From: JAOUEA01 sp963810945
GTDB lineage: Bacteria; Actinomycetota; UBA4738; HRBIN12
NCBI GenBank assembly: GCA_963810945.1
Contig: CAWEPI010000008.1
Span: forward strand, 1,240,001-1,304,000
DNA length: 64,000 nt
Direction: 5' to 3'
In this document: positions 46,450 through 55,255 of the stretch, piece by piece
Layout: every line of letters begins with the position of its first letter
Position numbering within the stretch: position 1 is the stretch's first letter
The notes under the pieces: model-generated
Database searches by the model: none
Told to the model about the DNA's origin: nothing
Seen by the model: only the letters and a program-made list of their open reading frames with translations
Position numbers and translations under genes: made by a program

Positions 46450-47641
46450 TCAGTCGGGGAGGAGCGGGACCCGGAGCCCCTCGCGACGCCCGAGGAGCAC
46501 ACCCCTCGTGACCGCGGACGATCCGAACCGTTCGTGCAGGCTGTCGAGGGTCGCGTCGATCGCCGACGCGGGCGCGCCGTCGAACGGCAGCGCCAGCTGG
46601 ACCGCGTCGTCGCCGAACAGGTTGCTGAACGTGATGCCGATCAGCGTGATGCCCCGACGGGCGATCTCGGGCAGGGCGTTGGCGAGCAGGATGCGGCCGG
46701 CCTCCAGCAGCGTCACCGTGTCCGCCGTCGCCTCGGGCAGGGTGTGCGAACGCGTCGCCCGTGAGAAGTCGTCGAACCTGAGGCGCAGCGTCACCGTTCG
46801 GCAGACGCGATGCGCCTTCCGCAGGCGCCGGGCGAGCCGATCGACCAGCGCGATCAGGTCGGTGTCGAGCGTCTCGGGTGACCGTCGCCGTCGACCGAGC
46901 GCCCGCTGGGTGCCCATCGAGCGACGACGGCGACCGACCTCCACCCGGCGCGGATCGCGGTTGTGCGCGAGCGCGTTGAGATGCCGTCCGGCACCCCGTC
47001 CCAGGATCCGCACCAGCGCGGGCTCGCCGAGCCCCGCCACCTCCGCGACGGTGGTGATCGAGCGCTCCCGCAGCTTCCGCGCGGTCACGGGCCCGACGCC
47101 CCACAGCCGCTCGACCGGCAATCCGTGCAGGAACGCGAGCTCGCCGTCGACCGGGAACGACGAGCAGGCCGTCGGGCTTGGCGACGCCGCTGGCCACCTT
47201 CGCCAGGAACTTCGTTCGTGCCACGCCCACCGTGACGCGGATCCCGACCCGCTCGAGCACGTCTCGACGCAGGTGCACCGCGATCTCGCTCGGCGTGCCG
47301 GAGATCCGGCGCAGCCCGCCGACGTCCAGGAACGCCTCGTCGATCGAGAGCCCCTCCACGAACGGCGTGGTGTCGTGGAAGACGGCGAACATCGCCTTGC
47401 TCGCCTCGCTGTAGGCCTCCATCCGCGGCCTGACGACGATCGCCTGCGGGCATAGGCGTCGCGCCTGTGTCTCGCCCATCGGGGTTCGCACCCCGTACGC
47501 CTTGGCCTCGTAGCTGGCCGCGAGCACGACGCCGCCCCCGACGATCACGGGGCGGCCGCGCAGCGCCGGGTCGTCGCGCTGCTCGACCGACGCGTAGAAG
47601 GAGTCGGCGTCCGCATGCAGGATCGTGCCTTCCCCCTCCAT
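46450..47641 (-). CDS. dinB: DNA polymerase IV, DinB family (one frameshift)
   Basis: About 397 codons. Y-family motifs: ILHADADSFYASVEQRDDPALRGRPVIVGG, YGVRTPMGETQARRLCP, GLSIDEAFLDVGGL (catalytic acids), KFLAKVASGVAKPDGL, then across a break near 47155 LPVERLWGVGPVTARKLRERSITTVAEVA (HhH) and the little-finger domain. The end carries QLALPFDG, a beta-clamp-binding motif. Error-prone translesion synthesis. Confidence 0.9.
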
Positions 47642-47750
47642 CGGTCGATGCTCGCACCAGCCACCGACATGCTGGGGTTGCGGCTCGTCACCCTTGCGAA
47701 AACCTGCGGGTCGCGCGAGCATCACTCGAGGAGCGAAGGAAGGAGCTCAG

Positions 47751-48221
47751 ATGATCCGACCGGCCCCCCTACGGATGTTCGGAGCACTTCTCCTGTGTGG
47801 TGCTCTGCTGGCAGGTTGCAGCAGCAGCTCAACCGACTCCGCCACCACCTCCAGCTCCACGCCCGGCGAGAGCACCGAGAGCACGGGCGCGCCGGTGTCT
47901 TCGACGCCTACATCGGGGGGCGACTCCGCCCTGACCGGCACGTGGAACGGCACGTGGCAGTCCAGCTCGGATGCCTCAGGCACGTTCTCGGTCACGTTCA
48001 CCCAGACCAGCCCATCGCTGAACGGCACGCTGTCGATCTCCGTGGCGTGCCTCGACGGTGCGAAGGTGACCGGCACGGTGAGCGGCAGCTCGATCGAGTT
48101 CGGGTCGGTGAAGGGTCAGTGCGACATCAGCTACAAGGGTTCGATCGACGGCGATCAGATGTCGGGGACCTACGACCTGTCAGGAGCGGCGGGCGGCACC
48201 TGGAAGGCCTCGAAGGCGTAG
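47751..48221 (+). CDS. Small lipoprotein, unknown
   Basis: 156 residues. ATG 47751 with GGAAGGAGC. Lipobox LLAGCSS (Cys ~24), a Ser/Thr-rich linker (~25-60), then a compact beta-domain: LTGTWNGTWQSSSDASGTFSVTFTQTSPSLNGTLSI...GTYDLSGAAGGTW. The WxGTW/GxW repeats resemble small beta-barrel domains of exported lipoproteins. Function unknown. Confidence 0.7.
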   Translation: MIRPAPLRMFGALLLCGALLAGCSSSSTDSATTSSSTPGESTESTGAPVSSTPTSGGDSALTGTWNGTWQSSSDASGTFSVTFTQTSPSLNGTLSISVACLDGAKVTGTVSGSSIEFGSVKGQCDISYKGSIDGDQMSGTYDLSGAAGGTWKASKA

Positions 48222-48303
48222 GCGAGCCCGTGTAGACGGCATCCGTATCACCAGTGAATGGCCCTCGGAACGTTCGCTACCGACACGGACATCTCGCTCG
48301 AGG

Positions 48304-48729
48304 CTAATCCGCGAGTATCCCACCCCACGCCGCAGGATCGACGTCCGCGAGCGTCTCGGAGAACGTCCACTGGTGTCCTGCCAGATCTTCCGTCGTGTAC
48401 TGCCGCTCGCCGTACTCGAAGTCCGTCGGCTCCATCAAGATCCGCGCCCCATGCGCCTCCGCTCGAGCCCGATGGGCATTGACATCCTCGACACGCACGG
48501 TGATCGAATGCGTCACCTCTCCCTCTCGTGGTGGGCAACGGTCGAAACGCACGTCCCCGACGATGACCGCGCCTTCTCCGATGCTCAGTTGCGAGCGATG
48601 GTTCTCTCCGATCTGAAGTCGCTCGACGAACCCGAACGCGGCGCTCAGCCAAGCGACGGCTTCACGGACGTCCGGGTAGATGAGGACCGGGATGACAACG
48701 GCCGAGGGGATGGACCGGTTCTCCTTCAC
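48304..48729 (-). CDS. VOC/glyoxalase-family protein
   Basis: 141 residues. VIPVLIYPDVREAVAWLSAAFGF (first beta-alpha-beta), HSITVRVEDVNAHRARAEAHGARILMEPTDFEYGERQYTTEDLAGHQWTFSETL. The pattern is the subfamily with a single pseudo-dimer chain and ERQY at the metal/ligand end. Substrate unknown. GTG 48729. Confidence 0.8.
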   Translation of the reverse strand: MKENRSIPSAVVIPVLIYPDVREAVAWLSAAFGFVERLQIGENHRSQLSIGEGAVIVGDVRFDRCPPREGEVTHSITVRVEDVNAHRARAEAHGARILMEPTDFEYGERQYTTEDLAGHQWTFSETLADVDPAAWGGILAD

Positions 48730-48835
48730 GGTTCCGAAAGCCTAGCGCCTCGCGAACCTGTCGGGCAGGTGGTGTCGTTTCGACCCTCGCCGCTCGGACG
48801 GATCCTCATAGCGCGACCAGAGCACGCCCGACCTC

Positions 48836-48941
48836 TCAGCTCGCGTGCAGCACCCAGTCGACGTTGAACGGGTCCTCCCACGAAGATCGCGTGGATCCGG
48901 AACACGTGTCCCCTTCCCCGAGCGGACGCAGCATGTAGAGG
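48836..48941 (-). pseudogene. 3' remnant of a secreted-protein gene like 36256-36915
   Basis: The last ~105 bases of that gene are repeated here with small deletions: YMLRPL, GEGD and FNVDWVLHAS are readable but the frame is broken between. Homology stops sharply at GTAGAGGA, where the next remnant begins. Confidence 0.75.
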
Positions 48942-49184
48942 ATCTCGACCTCGACGGGCACGAGCGGGCCGCCCCTCGTCATCGCGCTCCACGGCACGGG
49001 GCTCTCACCCGTTGCCTTCCGTGCCACGCTGGCGATGGCGTTCCTGATCCAGGGCACCGTGTCGCTGGGATGGCTCGCGGGCCAACGCCTGTTCGGGCGC
49101 CTTGATCCTGAACGGTTCGGTCGGGTGGTCCTCGTGATGCTCGCGTGTTCGGGAGTGCTCACGCTCGTGTCGGCCCTGACCTGA
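48942..49184 (+). pseudogene. C-terminal remnant of a TauE/SafE (TSUP) permease
   Basis: 81 open codons without a start: STSTGTSGPPLVIALHG (the conserved C-half TSUP motif), GLSPVAFRATLAMAFLIQG, then two more helices (VSLGWLAGQRLFG, VVLVMLACSGVLTLVSAL) and a stop. The N-terminal half, containing the first TSUP motif, is gone. It abuts the other remnant, so this is a deletion or rearrangement scar. Confidence 0.7.
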
Positions 49185-49200
49185 GATCGGCCGCATCGGA

Positions 49201-49206
49201 TACCGT
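49201..49206 (+). promoter_or_regulatory. Leaderless -10 element of the potassium-channel gene
   Basis: TACCGT, seven bases, then GTG at 49214. Confidence 0.45.
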
Positions 49207-49213
49207 TTCCTTC

Positions 49214-50173
49214 GTGGCCGGCTCCCGCACGACGCCCCTGGTCCGCCGCTTGGCGTGGATCATGCTCGCGTTGTTCGTCGTGTTCGTTGCGGGCGTGATC
49301 GGCTACATGGTCCTGGAGGGCTGGGGCTTCGGCGACGCCCTCTACATGACGGTCATCACGATGACGACCGTCGGCTTCAAGGAGGTGCGACCACTCGACC
49401 AGAGCGGGCAGTGGCTGACGCTCACGATCATCCTGCTCGGGGTCGCGATCGCCCTCGTGGGGATCTCCCTCACCGCGGCGATCGTCGCCCAGGCAGAGAT
49501 CGGCGGGACCACCAGGAGGAAGCGCATGGAGAAGCGGATCGAGGCACTGCGAGGTCATTTCATCGTCTGCGCCTACGGGCGCGTCGGACGGGCGGCCGTC
49601 CGCGAGCTCGAGGCGGCGGCGCTCCCGTTCGTGGTGGTCGATCCGAAGGAGGACCTGCGCGAGCGGATGGACGAGGACGCCCTGCTCTACCTCGTGGACG
49701 ACCCCTCGTTGGAGCCCGTGCTCCGGCGCGCGGGCGTCGAACGGGCGCGAGGGTTGCTCTGCGCGGTCGACTCCGACGCGACGAACGTGTTCATCACGCT
49801 CACGGCGCGGCAGATGAACCCGGATCTGTTCATCGTCGCGCGGGCGTCCGATCCGGGGTCGACGGAGCGCCTCGAGCGTGCCGGAGCCGACCGCGTGGTG
49901 TCGCCGTTCGTGTCGAGCGGTCGCCACATGGTGCGGATGGCCCAGGACCCGAGCATCGTCGACCTCTTCGACGAGGGCTCCGGCGCCGATCGCTCGATCC
50001 CCGTCCAGGAACGACTCATCGACGAGGGCGACGCCCTCCAGGGGCGGACCGTGGGCGACGTGCCGGGCGTCGTCTTGGCCCTGCGCCGCTCGGACGGCTC
50101 CGTGATGGCGCGGCCCGAGAGCACGACGACCCTGCAGGCGAACGACGTCATGCTCCTGCTGGCGGCCGACTGA
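49214..50173 (+). CDS. Two-helix potassium-channel/RCK (TrkA-N) protein with altered filter
   Basis: 319 residues. Two membrane helices around a pore loop (LYMTVITMTTVGFKEVRPL, ~residue 50), then an RCK/TrkA-N Rossmann domain (HFIVCAYGRVGRAAVRELEAAALPFVVVD) and a TrkA-C domain. Canonical channels have TVGxGD/E; here the position of the last glycine is Lys (TVGFKE), so conduction may differ. Assembles as a tetramer gated by nucleotide or ions. GTG 49214 is seven bases after TACCGT. Confidence 0.85.
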   Translation: MAGSRTTPLVRRLAWIMLALFVVFVAGVIGYMVLEGWGFGDALYMTVITMTTVGFKEVRPLDQSGQWLTLTIILLGVAIALVGISLTAAIVAQAEIGGTTRRKRMEKRIEALRGHFIVCAYGRVGRAAVRELEAAALPFVVVDPKEDLRERMDEDALLYLVDDPSLEPVLRRAGVERARGLLCAVDSDATNVFITLTARQMNPDLFIVARASDPGSTERLERAGADRVVSPFVSSGRHMVRMAQDPSIVDLFDEGSGADRSIPVQERLIDEGDALQGRTVGDVPGVVLALRRSDGSVMARPESTTTLQANDVMLLLAAD

Positions 50174-50209
50174 GCCGCACCGAGGGTGTGACGCGGGCGT
50201 CGCGTCTCC

Positions 50210-50599
50210 TCACAGGCCGCGCGCGTGTCGCTCGGCCAAGGCAGGCGGCGCGCACGCGAGCCATCCATCCGCGATCGCGTCCTTGAGGGCCCGCTTGGGG
50301 GCGGCTCGCAGCTCGATCAGGATCGCGGCGTATCCGTCGAAGTGCGGGATCGTGAAGACCCCCTTCGTCCCGGCGCCGAGCACCGCCTCCTTCTCGATCA
50401 GGTCGTCGACCCGGACCGCGAGGATCGGCTCCCGAGGTGGCGTCGCGTCACCGAACCGCTTGATGTCGGCCTTCGTGTACGGCCGCTCCCAGGCGAACGT
50501 CTTGCCCGCCACGGACCACGAGCGGTTGCCGTGCCGCTCCTGCTCGGTCACCTCCAGCAACGCGAGCGCGATCCGGGCCGCGTCGTCGATCGTCGCCAT
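50210..50599 (-). CDS. MmcQ/YjbR-family DNA-binding-like protein
   Basis: 129 residues. MATIDDAARIALALLEVTEQERHGNRSWSVAGKTFAWERPYTKADIKRFG, then VFTIPHFDGYAAILIELRAAPKRALKDAIADGWLACAPP, the MmcQ/YjbR fold. Function of the family is uncertain. ATG 50599 lies six bases after TACGGT; the start at 50617 is less likely. Confidence 0.8.
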   Translation of the reverse strand: MATIDDAARIALALLEVTEQERHGNRSWSVAGKTFAWERPYTKADIKRFGDATPPREPILAVRVDDLIEKEAVLGAGTKGVFTIPHFDGYAAILIELRAAPKRALKDAIADGWLACAPPALAERHARGL

Positions 50600-50605
50600 C
50601 CCTGG

Positions 50606-50611
50606 ACCGTA
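50606..50611 (-). promoter_or_regulatory. Leaderless -10 element of the MmcQ/YjbR gene
   Basis: TACGGT, six bases, then ATG at 50599. Confidence 0.5.
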
Positions 50612-50619
50612 CCGCAAGC

Positions 50620-52809
50620 TCAGATAGCGGGCGCCTCATCCAATTCGGAGAGATCCTCAGGCTCGACATGGATCCGCGGGAGCACGCGATCGAGCCCGGA
50701 TGGGAACCACCAGTTCGCCTTGCCCATCAGCAGCATCAGCGACGGGACGAGCGCGGTCCGGATGATGACGGCGTCCACGAAGATGGCCGCGGCGAGCCCC
50801 AGACCGAACTCCTTGATGATCCGCTCGCCGCCCAGGATGAACGATCCGAAGACGACGATCATGATCGCCGCCGCAGCGGTGATCGTGCCCCCCGTAGCCG
50901 AGAGCCCGCGCCCGACCGCCGTGCGGTTGTCTCCGGAGCGCAGCCATTCCTCGTGGATCCGCATCACCAGGAACACCTCGTAGTCCATGGAGAGCCCGAA
51001 CAGGATGGCGAAGAGCATGACGGGCAGGAACGCCTCGACCGGACCGGGACGGCTCACGCCGAACAGGCCGCCGAGCCAGCCCCATTGGAAGACCGCGGTG
51101 ACGATGCCGAACGCGGCGGCGATCGACAGCAGGTTCATGATCGCCGCCTTCAGGGGCACCACGAGGCTCCGCAGGACGAGCGCGAGCAGAAGGAAGGAGA
51201 CGAGCACGACCGCGCCGATGAACAGCGGCAGCTTCGAGGTCAACACGGTCGCGAAGTCGGCGAAGATCGCGGTGATCCCACCGACGTAGACGGTGAGACC
51301 CGAGCCGCCGACCGCCGGCGGGATGACGTCGTCGCGCAGGACGTTGATCAGGTCCGTGGTGGCCGCGTCCTGTGGCGCCGAGGTCGGATACACCTGGAAC
51401 AGGACCAGCTGGGAGCCGTCCTTCGCGGGGATCGTGGTCGGTCGGCGTAACGGCCGCGACGCCGGGCTGGCCCTGGATCGTCGTCGCGAGCTGGGTCATC
51501 GCCGCCGGCCTGCGCGGGGTCGTTCGTCTCGGCGACGACCTGGAGCGGTCCGTTGAACCCGGGACCGAACCCGTCGGCCAGCATGTCGTACGCGGTCCTC
51601 GTGGTGCTCCCCACCGCGTCGTTCCCCTGGTCCGAGGAGCCCGAGACGCAGGCTGAAGGAACGGAGCGGCGAGCACTAGGATGAGGAGGAGGGCGATCCC
51701 GCCGAAGATCACGGGGCGGCGCTCGACGGCCTTGGACCACGCAGACCCAGAACCCGGCCTCGGACGACGAGCGTGGGCCGTCCGTGGAGAGCGACCGACG
51801 CTGACGACGCGACAGGATCTTCGGGCCGACGAACCCGAGCATCGCCGGCAGCAGCGTGAGTGCCGCGACCATCGTGAAGAGCACGCCGATGCTGGAGGCG
51901 ACCGCGAGCCCGTTCAGGAAGCTGATCCCCAGCGTGAACATGCCCAAGAGCGCGACGCACACGATGGTGCCGGCGAAGAGCACGGCACGGCCTGACGTAT
52001 CGATGGCCAGTTCCACGGATTCCCCGACGTCGCGGCCCGCCTGCAGGCCCTGCCGGTGGCGCGAGACGATGAACAACGCGTAGTCGACCCCGACCCCCAG
52101 CCCGATCAACAGGACGAGCTCGGTGGAGAAGACGGGCATCGTCATCACCTTGCTGACCAACCCGATCACCGAGATCGCCGTGCCGAGTGCGACGAGTGCG
52201 GACGCGAGCGGCATCGCCATCGCGAACAGAGAGCCGAACACCAGGAACAGGACGATGCCCGCGGTGATGATCCCGAGGCCGGTGCCGCCGACCGACGGCT
52301 GGTTCGCCTGCTGCGCGAGCTGTCCGGAGACCGCGACCACGACGCCGTCACCCGAGGCGGCGGTAGCGGTGTGCACGAAGTCCTTCGCGTAGGAGATCGA
52401 GAGATCCTGTGCCTGCTGATCGAGCGCGACGGTCGCGAAGGCCACCGAGCCGTCGGGGCTGACCCGGCCCGCGGCATCCGGGCCGTACGGGAGGCTGGAC
52501 GGCGACGACGTGAGGAAGCTTCGCAACGTCCGCGAGCATCGACTCGACGGCATCACGGACCTGCGGGTCGGTGACTTTGGTACCGCCGCTGGCTCCGATC
52601 ACGATCTGCTCGGAATCACCCGACTGTTGGGGCGCGGCGGCTTGGAGCAACTCGAGGGCTCGGGTCGATTCCGTGGCCGGGAGGGAGAAGTCGTTCGAGT
52701 AGGCGGTGCCTGCCGCCTTCACGATCCCGAACAGGATCACGAACGCCGAGAGCCAGGCCGCGACGACGATCCAGCGGTGTCGGAACGACCAGCCGGCGAG
52801 CTTCCGCAT
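50620..52809 (-). CDS. MMPL/RND-family transporter, heavily frameshifted
   Basis: About 730 codons, readable only by changing frame at least five times (~52500, ~51735, ~51650, ~51530, ~51440). Segments in order: MRKLAGWSFRHRWIVVAAWLSAFVILFGI (N-terminal helix), VLLIGLGVGVDYALFIVSRHR (MMPL core), LTLLPAMLGFVGPKILSRR, PVIFGGIALLLILVLAAP, then a second half with LFAILFGLSMDYEVFLVMRIHEEWL. It matches MmpL-like lipid or drug exporters. Either a recent pseudogene or the poorest-quality stretch of the assembly. ATG 52809 has GAGGAAG upstream. Confidence 0.72.
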
Positions 52810-53021
52810 GAGAGCGCTTCCTCTTGGGACGGCCGGGCGCGGCCGTCGTGCCTGTTCGCGTGTGGATCGGGCAGTGAGCCTACGGGATACCGAGCCCCGG
52901 ACGATCTGACCGCGGTGCGGGTGGGGCCCTCCCACGAGGGTTCGGACGGCCTCATCCGTGCTCGTGGCCTCGGTCCAAGCTTCCGATGTGGGCGTCGGCC
53001 CCCGAGTGAGGTGAGCGAACC

Positions 53022-53828
53022 ATGTCGAAGATCCTTCGATCCGCAAGCGCCGCCGCGCTGCTGCTCGTCGTAGCGCTCTGCATCCCGCCGTCATATGCAG
53101 CACGAACGAGCGCGACGTCTCGACCCGCCGTGACCGGGCCGGTCGCGACGTTCACTTCAGGAGGCGGCGCCAGCTTCATGCGTGTGACCGTGAACCGCTT
53201 CGGCCACCTCGGGATCGAGTCCCCGAAAGGCATCGGGCTCGTCGGGGGTGAGGGGGTCGCCCTCTGCACGGGTCTGCCTGAGGCGACGGCGATCGACTTC
53301 GACTCCGAGTACCCCGCCCTCAGCATCCGTGGCTTCACCGCTCCCGTGATCAGCCAGCCGAAGCCCGGGGTGTTCCCCGTGACGATCACGCGTCGGACCA
53401 CCCACGGCCACTTGAAGCTGACCTCGCTGTTCTCGATGCCGGATGCGGCCGAGAAGGACGTCGCGATCACGATGACGCTGAAGAACGTCGGGACGACGCC
53501 GGCGACCAACCTCGAGCTGTTCCGCTCGATGAACATCACCGGCAGCTCCGGCGTGGGGCCTCCGGAGTGGGCGGCGGCCACCGCTGACTCGGCCATCTAC
53601 TGGCACAACGAACCCGCACACGGGGTCGTGCAAACGGCACGTACCCTCGCCGTGCCGCATGAGGGCGGCATCGTCAGCGACATCGATATCCCCGATGAGT
53701 GCGGCAGCTACTACGACTCGGTCCCGAACGAGTACGACGGCGGTGGGTACGCCCGCGTTGACTACTCCCTGGGAACCTTGGCGCCGGGCGCATCAATCAC
53801 CGTGGTGGTCACCTACCAGAGGTTCTGA
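53022..53828 (+). CDS. Secreted protein, unknown
   Basis: 268 residues. Signal peptide SASAAALLLVVALCIPPSYA, then a beta-rich exported domain: VATFTSGGGASFMRVTVNRFGHLGIESPKG, ...SLFSMPDAAEKDVAITMTLKNVGTTPATNLELFRSMNI and a final LGTLAPGASITVVVTYQRF, which looks like a CARDB/NEW3-like structure. No enzymatic motif. ATG 53022 after GAGGTGAGC. Confidence 0.65.
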   Translation: MSKILRSASAAALLLVVALCIPPSYAARTSATSRPAVTGPVATFTSGGGASFMRVTVNRFGHLGIESPKGIGLVGGEGVALCTGLPEATAIDFDSEYPALSIRGFTAPVISQPKPGVFPVTITRRTTHGHLKLTSLFSMPDAAEKDVAITMTLKNVGTTPATNLELFRSMNITGSSGVGPPEWAAATADSAIYWHNEPAHGVVQTARTLAVPHEGGIVSDIDIPDECGSYYDSVPNEYDGGGYARVDYSLGTLAPGASITVVVTYQRF

Positions 53829-54007
53829 GTGCCTTGTGCTTCGGAGGGGTCGGACGGACACTGGGAGACAAGGAGGCGCTTGATGCGTCCGCGCACTCGT
53901 CGCGACTCCTTCCATGGTCCCCGGGCTGCGCGCCGCACGGGACCATCGAGGCCCTCCAGGTGGTCCCGTGAGAGCGCCTACGTGGGAACGATCCGGAAGG
54001 AGGTCAC

Positions 54008-54220
54008 ATGCCCAAGAAGGAGCGATCCGCGAAGGGGGACTTCGCACGCGGCGAGCGCAAGACCGCGCGGCCCGATGCGGCGCCCGACTTCGCACGCGGC
54101 GAGCGCACCGCACCAACGCCCGACGAAGAGCCCGACTTCGCACGCGGCGAGCGCAAGGCGCCGGCACCTGACGCGGAGCCGGACTTCGCTCGTGGCGAGC
54201 GGGAGACGGAAGACGACTGA
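54008..54220 (+). CDS. Tiny protein with four DFARGER repeats
   Basis: 70 residues: MPKKERSAK, then four copies of a 16-17-residue unit GDFARGER-KTARPDAAP, PDFARGERTAPTPDEEP, PDFARGERKAPAPDAEP, PDFARGERETEDD. Repeats are also conserved at DNA level (GACTTCGCACGCGGCGAGCG). Highly charged, Pro-rich, no hydrophobic core, probably intrinsically disordered. It recalls small actinobacterial proteins built of FxxGxE repeats. ATG 54008 has GGAAGGAGGTCAC upstream, so strong translation is expected. A terminator follows. Confidence 0.75.
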   Translation: MPKKERSAKGDFARGERKTARPDAAPDFARGERTAPTPDEEPDFARGERKAPAPDAEPDFARGERETEDD

Positions 54221-54240
54221 ACGTCGTTGCCAGAAGACGC

Positions 54241-54320
54241 CTCGGTGGATAGCGCCTCGATCGTGTGGGCGCTTGGTGACGCCACCGAGCGAAGGGGCGG
54301 CGGGTTCTGCCCGCCGCCCC
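54241..54320 (+). terminator. Nested hairpins ending in an 11-bp GC stem
   Basis: CTCGGTGG (54241-54248) pairs with CCACCGAG (54282-54289) and encloses AGCGCC/GGCGCT; then GGGGCGGCGGG-TTCTG-CCCGCCGCCCC (54294-54320), a perfect stem. It lies downstream of the repeat-protein gene. Confidence 0.6.
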
Positions 54321-54369
54321 GACCACGAGACGATTGACGCCGGGAACGAGTGCCCCGATACTCGCCAGA

Positions 54370-54386
54370 GAGCAGGTTATCTGCTC
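54370..54386. promoter_or_regulatory. Operator site A of the catabolic regulon
   Basis: GAGCAG-GTTAT-CTGCTC, a perfect inverted repeat with 6-bp arms, 27 bp before the transketolase subunit A start. Its core AGCAGGTTATCTG recurs identically at 58191-58203. Confidence 0.6.
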
Positions 54387-54412
54387 ACCATCTAACCCTT
54401 GGAGAGCTGCGG

Positions 54413-55255
54413 ATGAGCGGAGGGGCCTCCCACCCGGGCGACGACCAGCGTGTCCGGGCGCTCCGCGCGCGCGCCAAGCAGATCCGGCGCACGGTGGTGC
54501 GGATGGCCGCCGGCAAGGGCGAGGGGTACGTCGGGCAAGGGCTCGACGTCGCCGACATCCTCGCGGTGCTCTTCCTCGACGAGATGCGCTACGACCCCGT
54601 CGAGCGCGGACCCGAGGTCGACCGGCTGATCTTCTCCGCCGGCCACTACTCGATCGGCCTGTGGGCCGCGCTCGCCGAGGCCGGACACCTCGACGGCTTC
54701 GACCTCGATACGTACGGCGCCGACGGCTCGACGCTGATCATGTCGACCCACGAGGGGCACCCGCCGCTGATCGAGCTCACCGGCGGATCGCTCGCGCACG
54801 GCCTCGGGGTGGCGGCCGGCCTCGCCTTCGGCTACCGGATCAAGGGATGGCCCGCGCGCATCTTCAACTTCATGACCGACGGCGAGCTGCAGGAGGGCTC
54901 CACCTGGGAGTCCGCGATGTTCGCGGCCTCCGAGCACCTCGAGCACCTCGTCGCCGTCGTCGACGTGAACGCCACGCAGGCCGACGGCGACATCGTGCTC
55001 GACATGGAGCCGCTCGTCGACAAGTGGCGCGCGTTCGGCTGGTGGGCGCAGGAGTGCGACGGCAACGACATCGCCTCGCTGCTCGACGCGTTCGCCGCGG
55101 CGCGTGAGGCCGTGGGGCAGCCGAAGGCCGTGATCTGTCGCACCACGCTCGGGCGCGGCGTGCCGCTGATCGAGCGGCGCGAGCGCAACCACTTCGTGCG
55201 CGTGGGCGACGACGAGTGGGAGGCCGTGGCGCGCGACCTGGAGGAGCACGGATGA
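54413..55255 (+). CDS. Transketolase, N-terminal (TPP-binding) subunit
   Basis: 280 residues. Split transketolase half: GYVGQGLDVADILAVLF, SAGHYSIGLWAALAEAG, MSTHEGHPPLIELTGGSLAHGLGVAAG, the TPP motif TDGELQEGSTWESAMFAA...VVDVNATQ (~140-175). Two-subunit transketolases include apulose-4-phosphate transketolase AptA/AptB. ATG 54413 with GGAGAG. Overlaps subunit B (ATGA). Transcribed from the operator-A promoter. Confidence 0.85.
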   Translation: MSGGASHPGDDQRVRALRARAKQIRRTVVRMAAGKGEGYVGQGLDVADILAVLFLDEMRYDPVERGPEVDRLIFSAGHYSIGLWAALAEAGHLDGFDLDTYGADGSTLIMSTHEGHPPLIELTGGSLAHGLGVAAGLAFGYRIKGWPARIFNFMTDGELQEGSTWESAMFAASEHLEHLVAVVDVNATQADGDIVLDMEPLVDKWRAFGWWAQECDGNDIASLLDAFAAAREAVGQPKAVICRTTLGRGVPLIERRERNHFVRVGDDEWEAVARDLEEHG

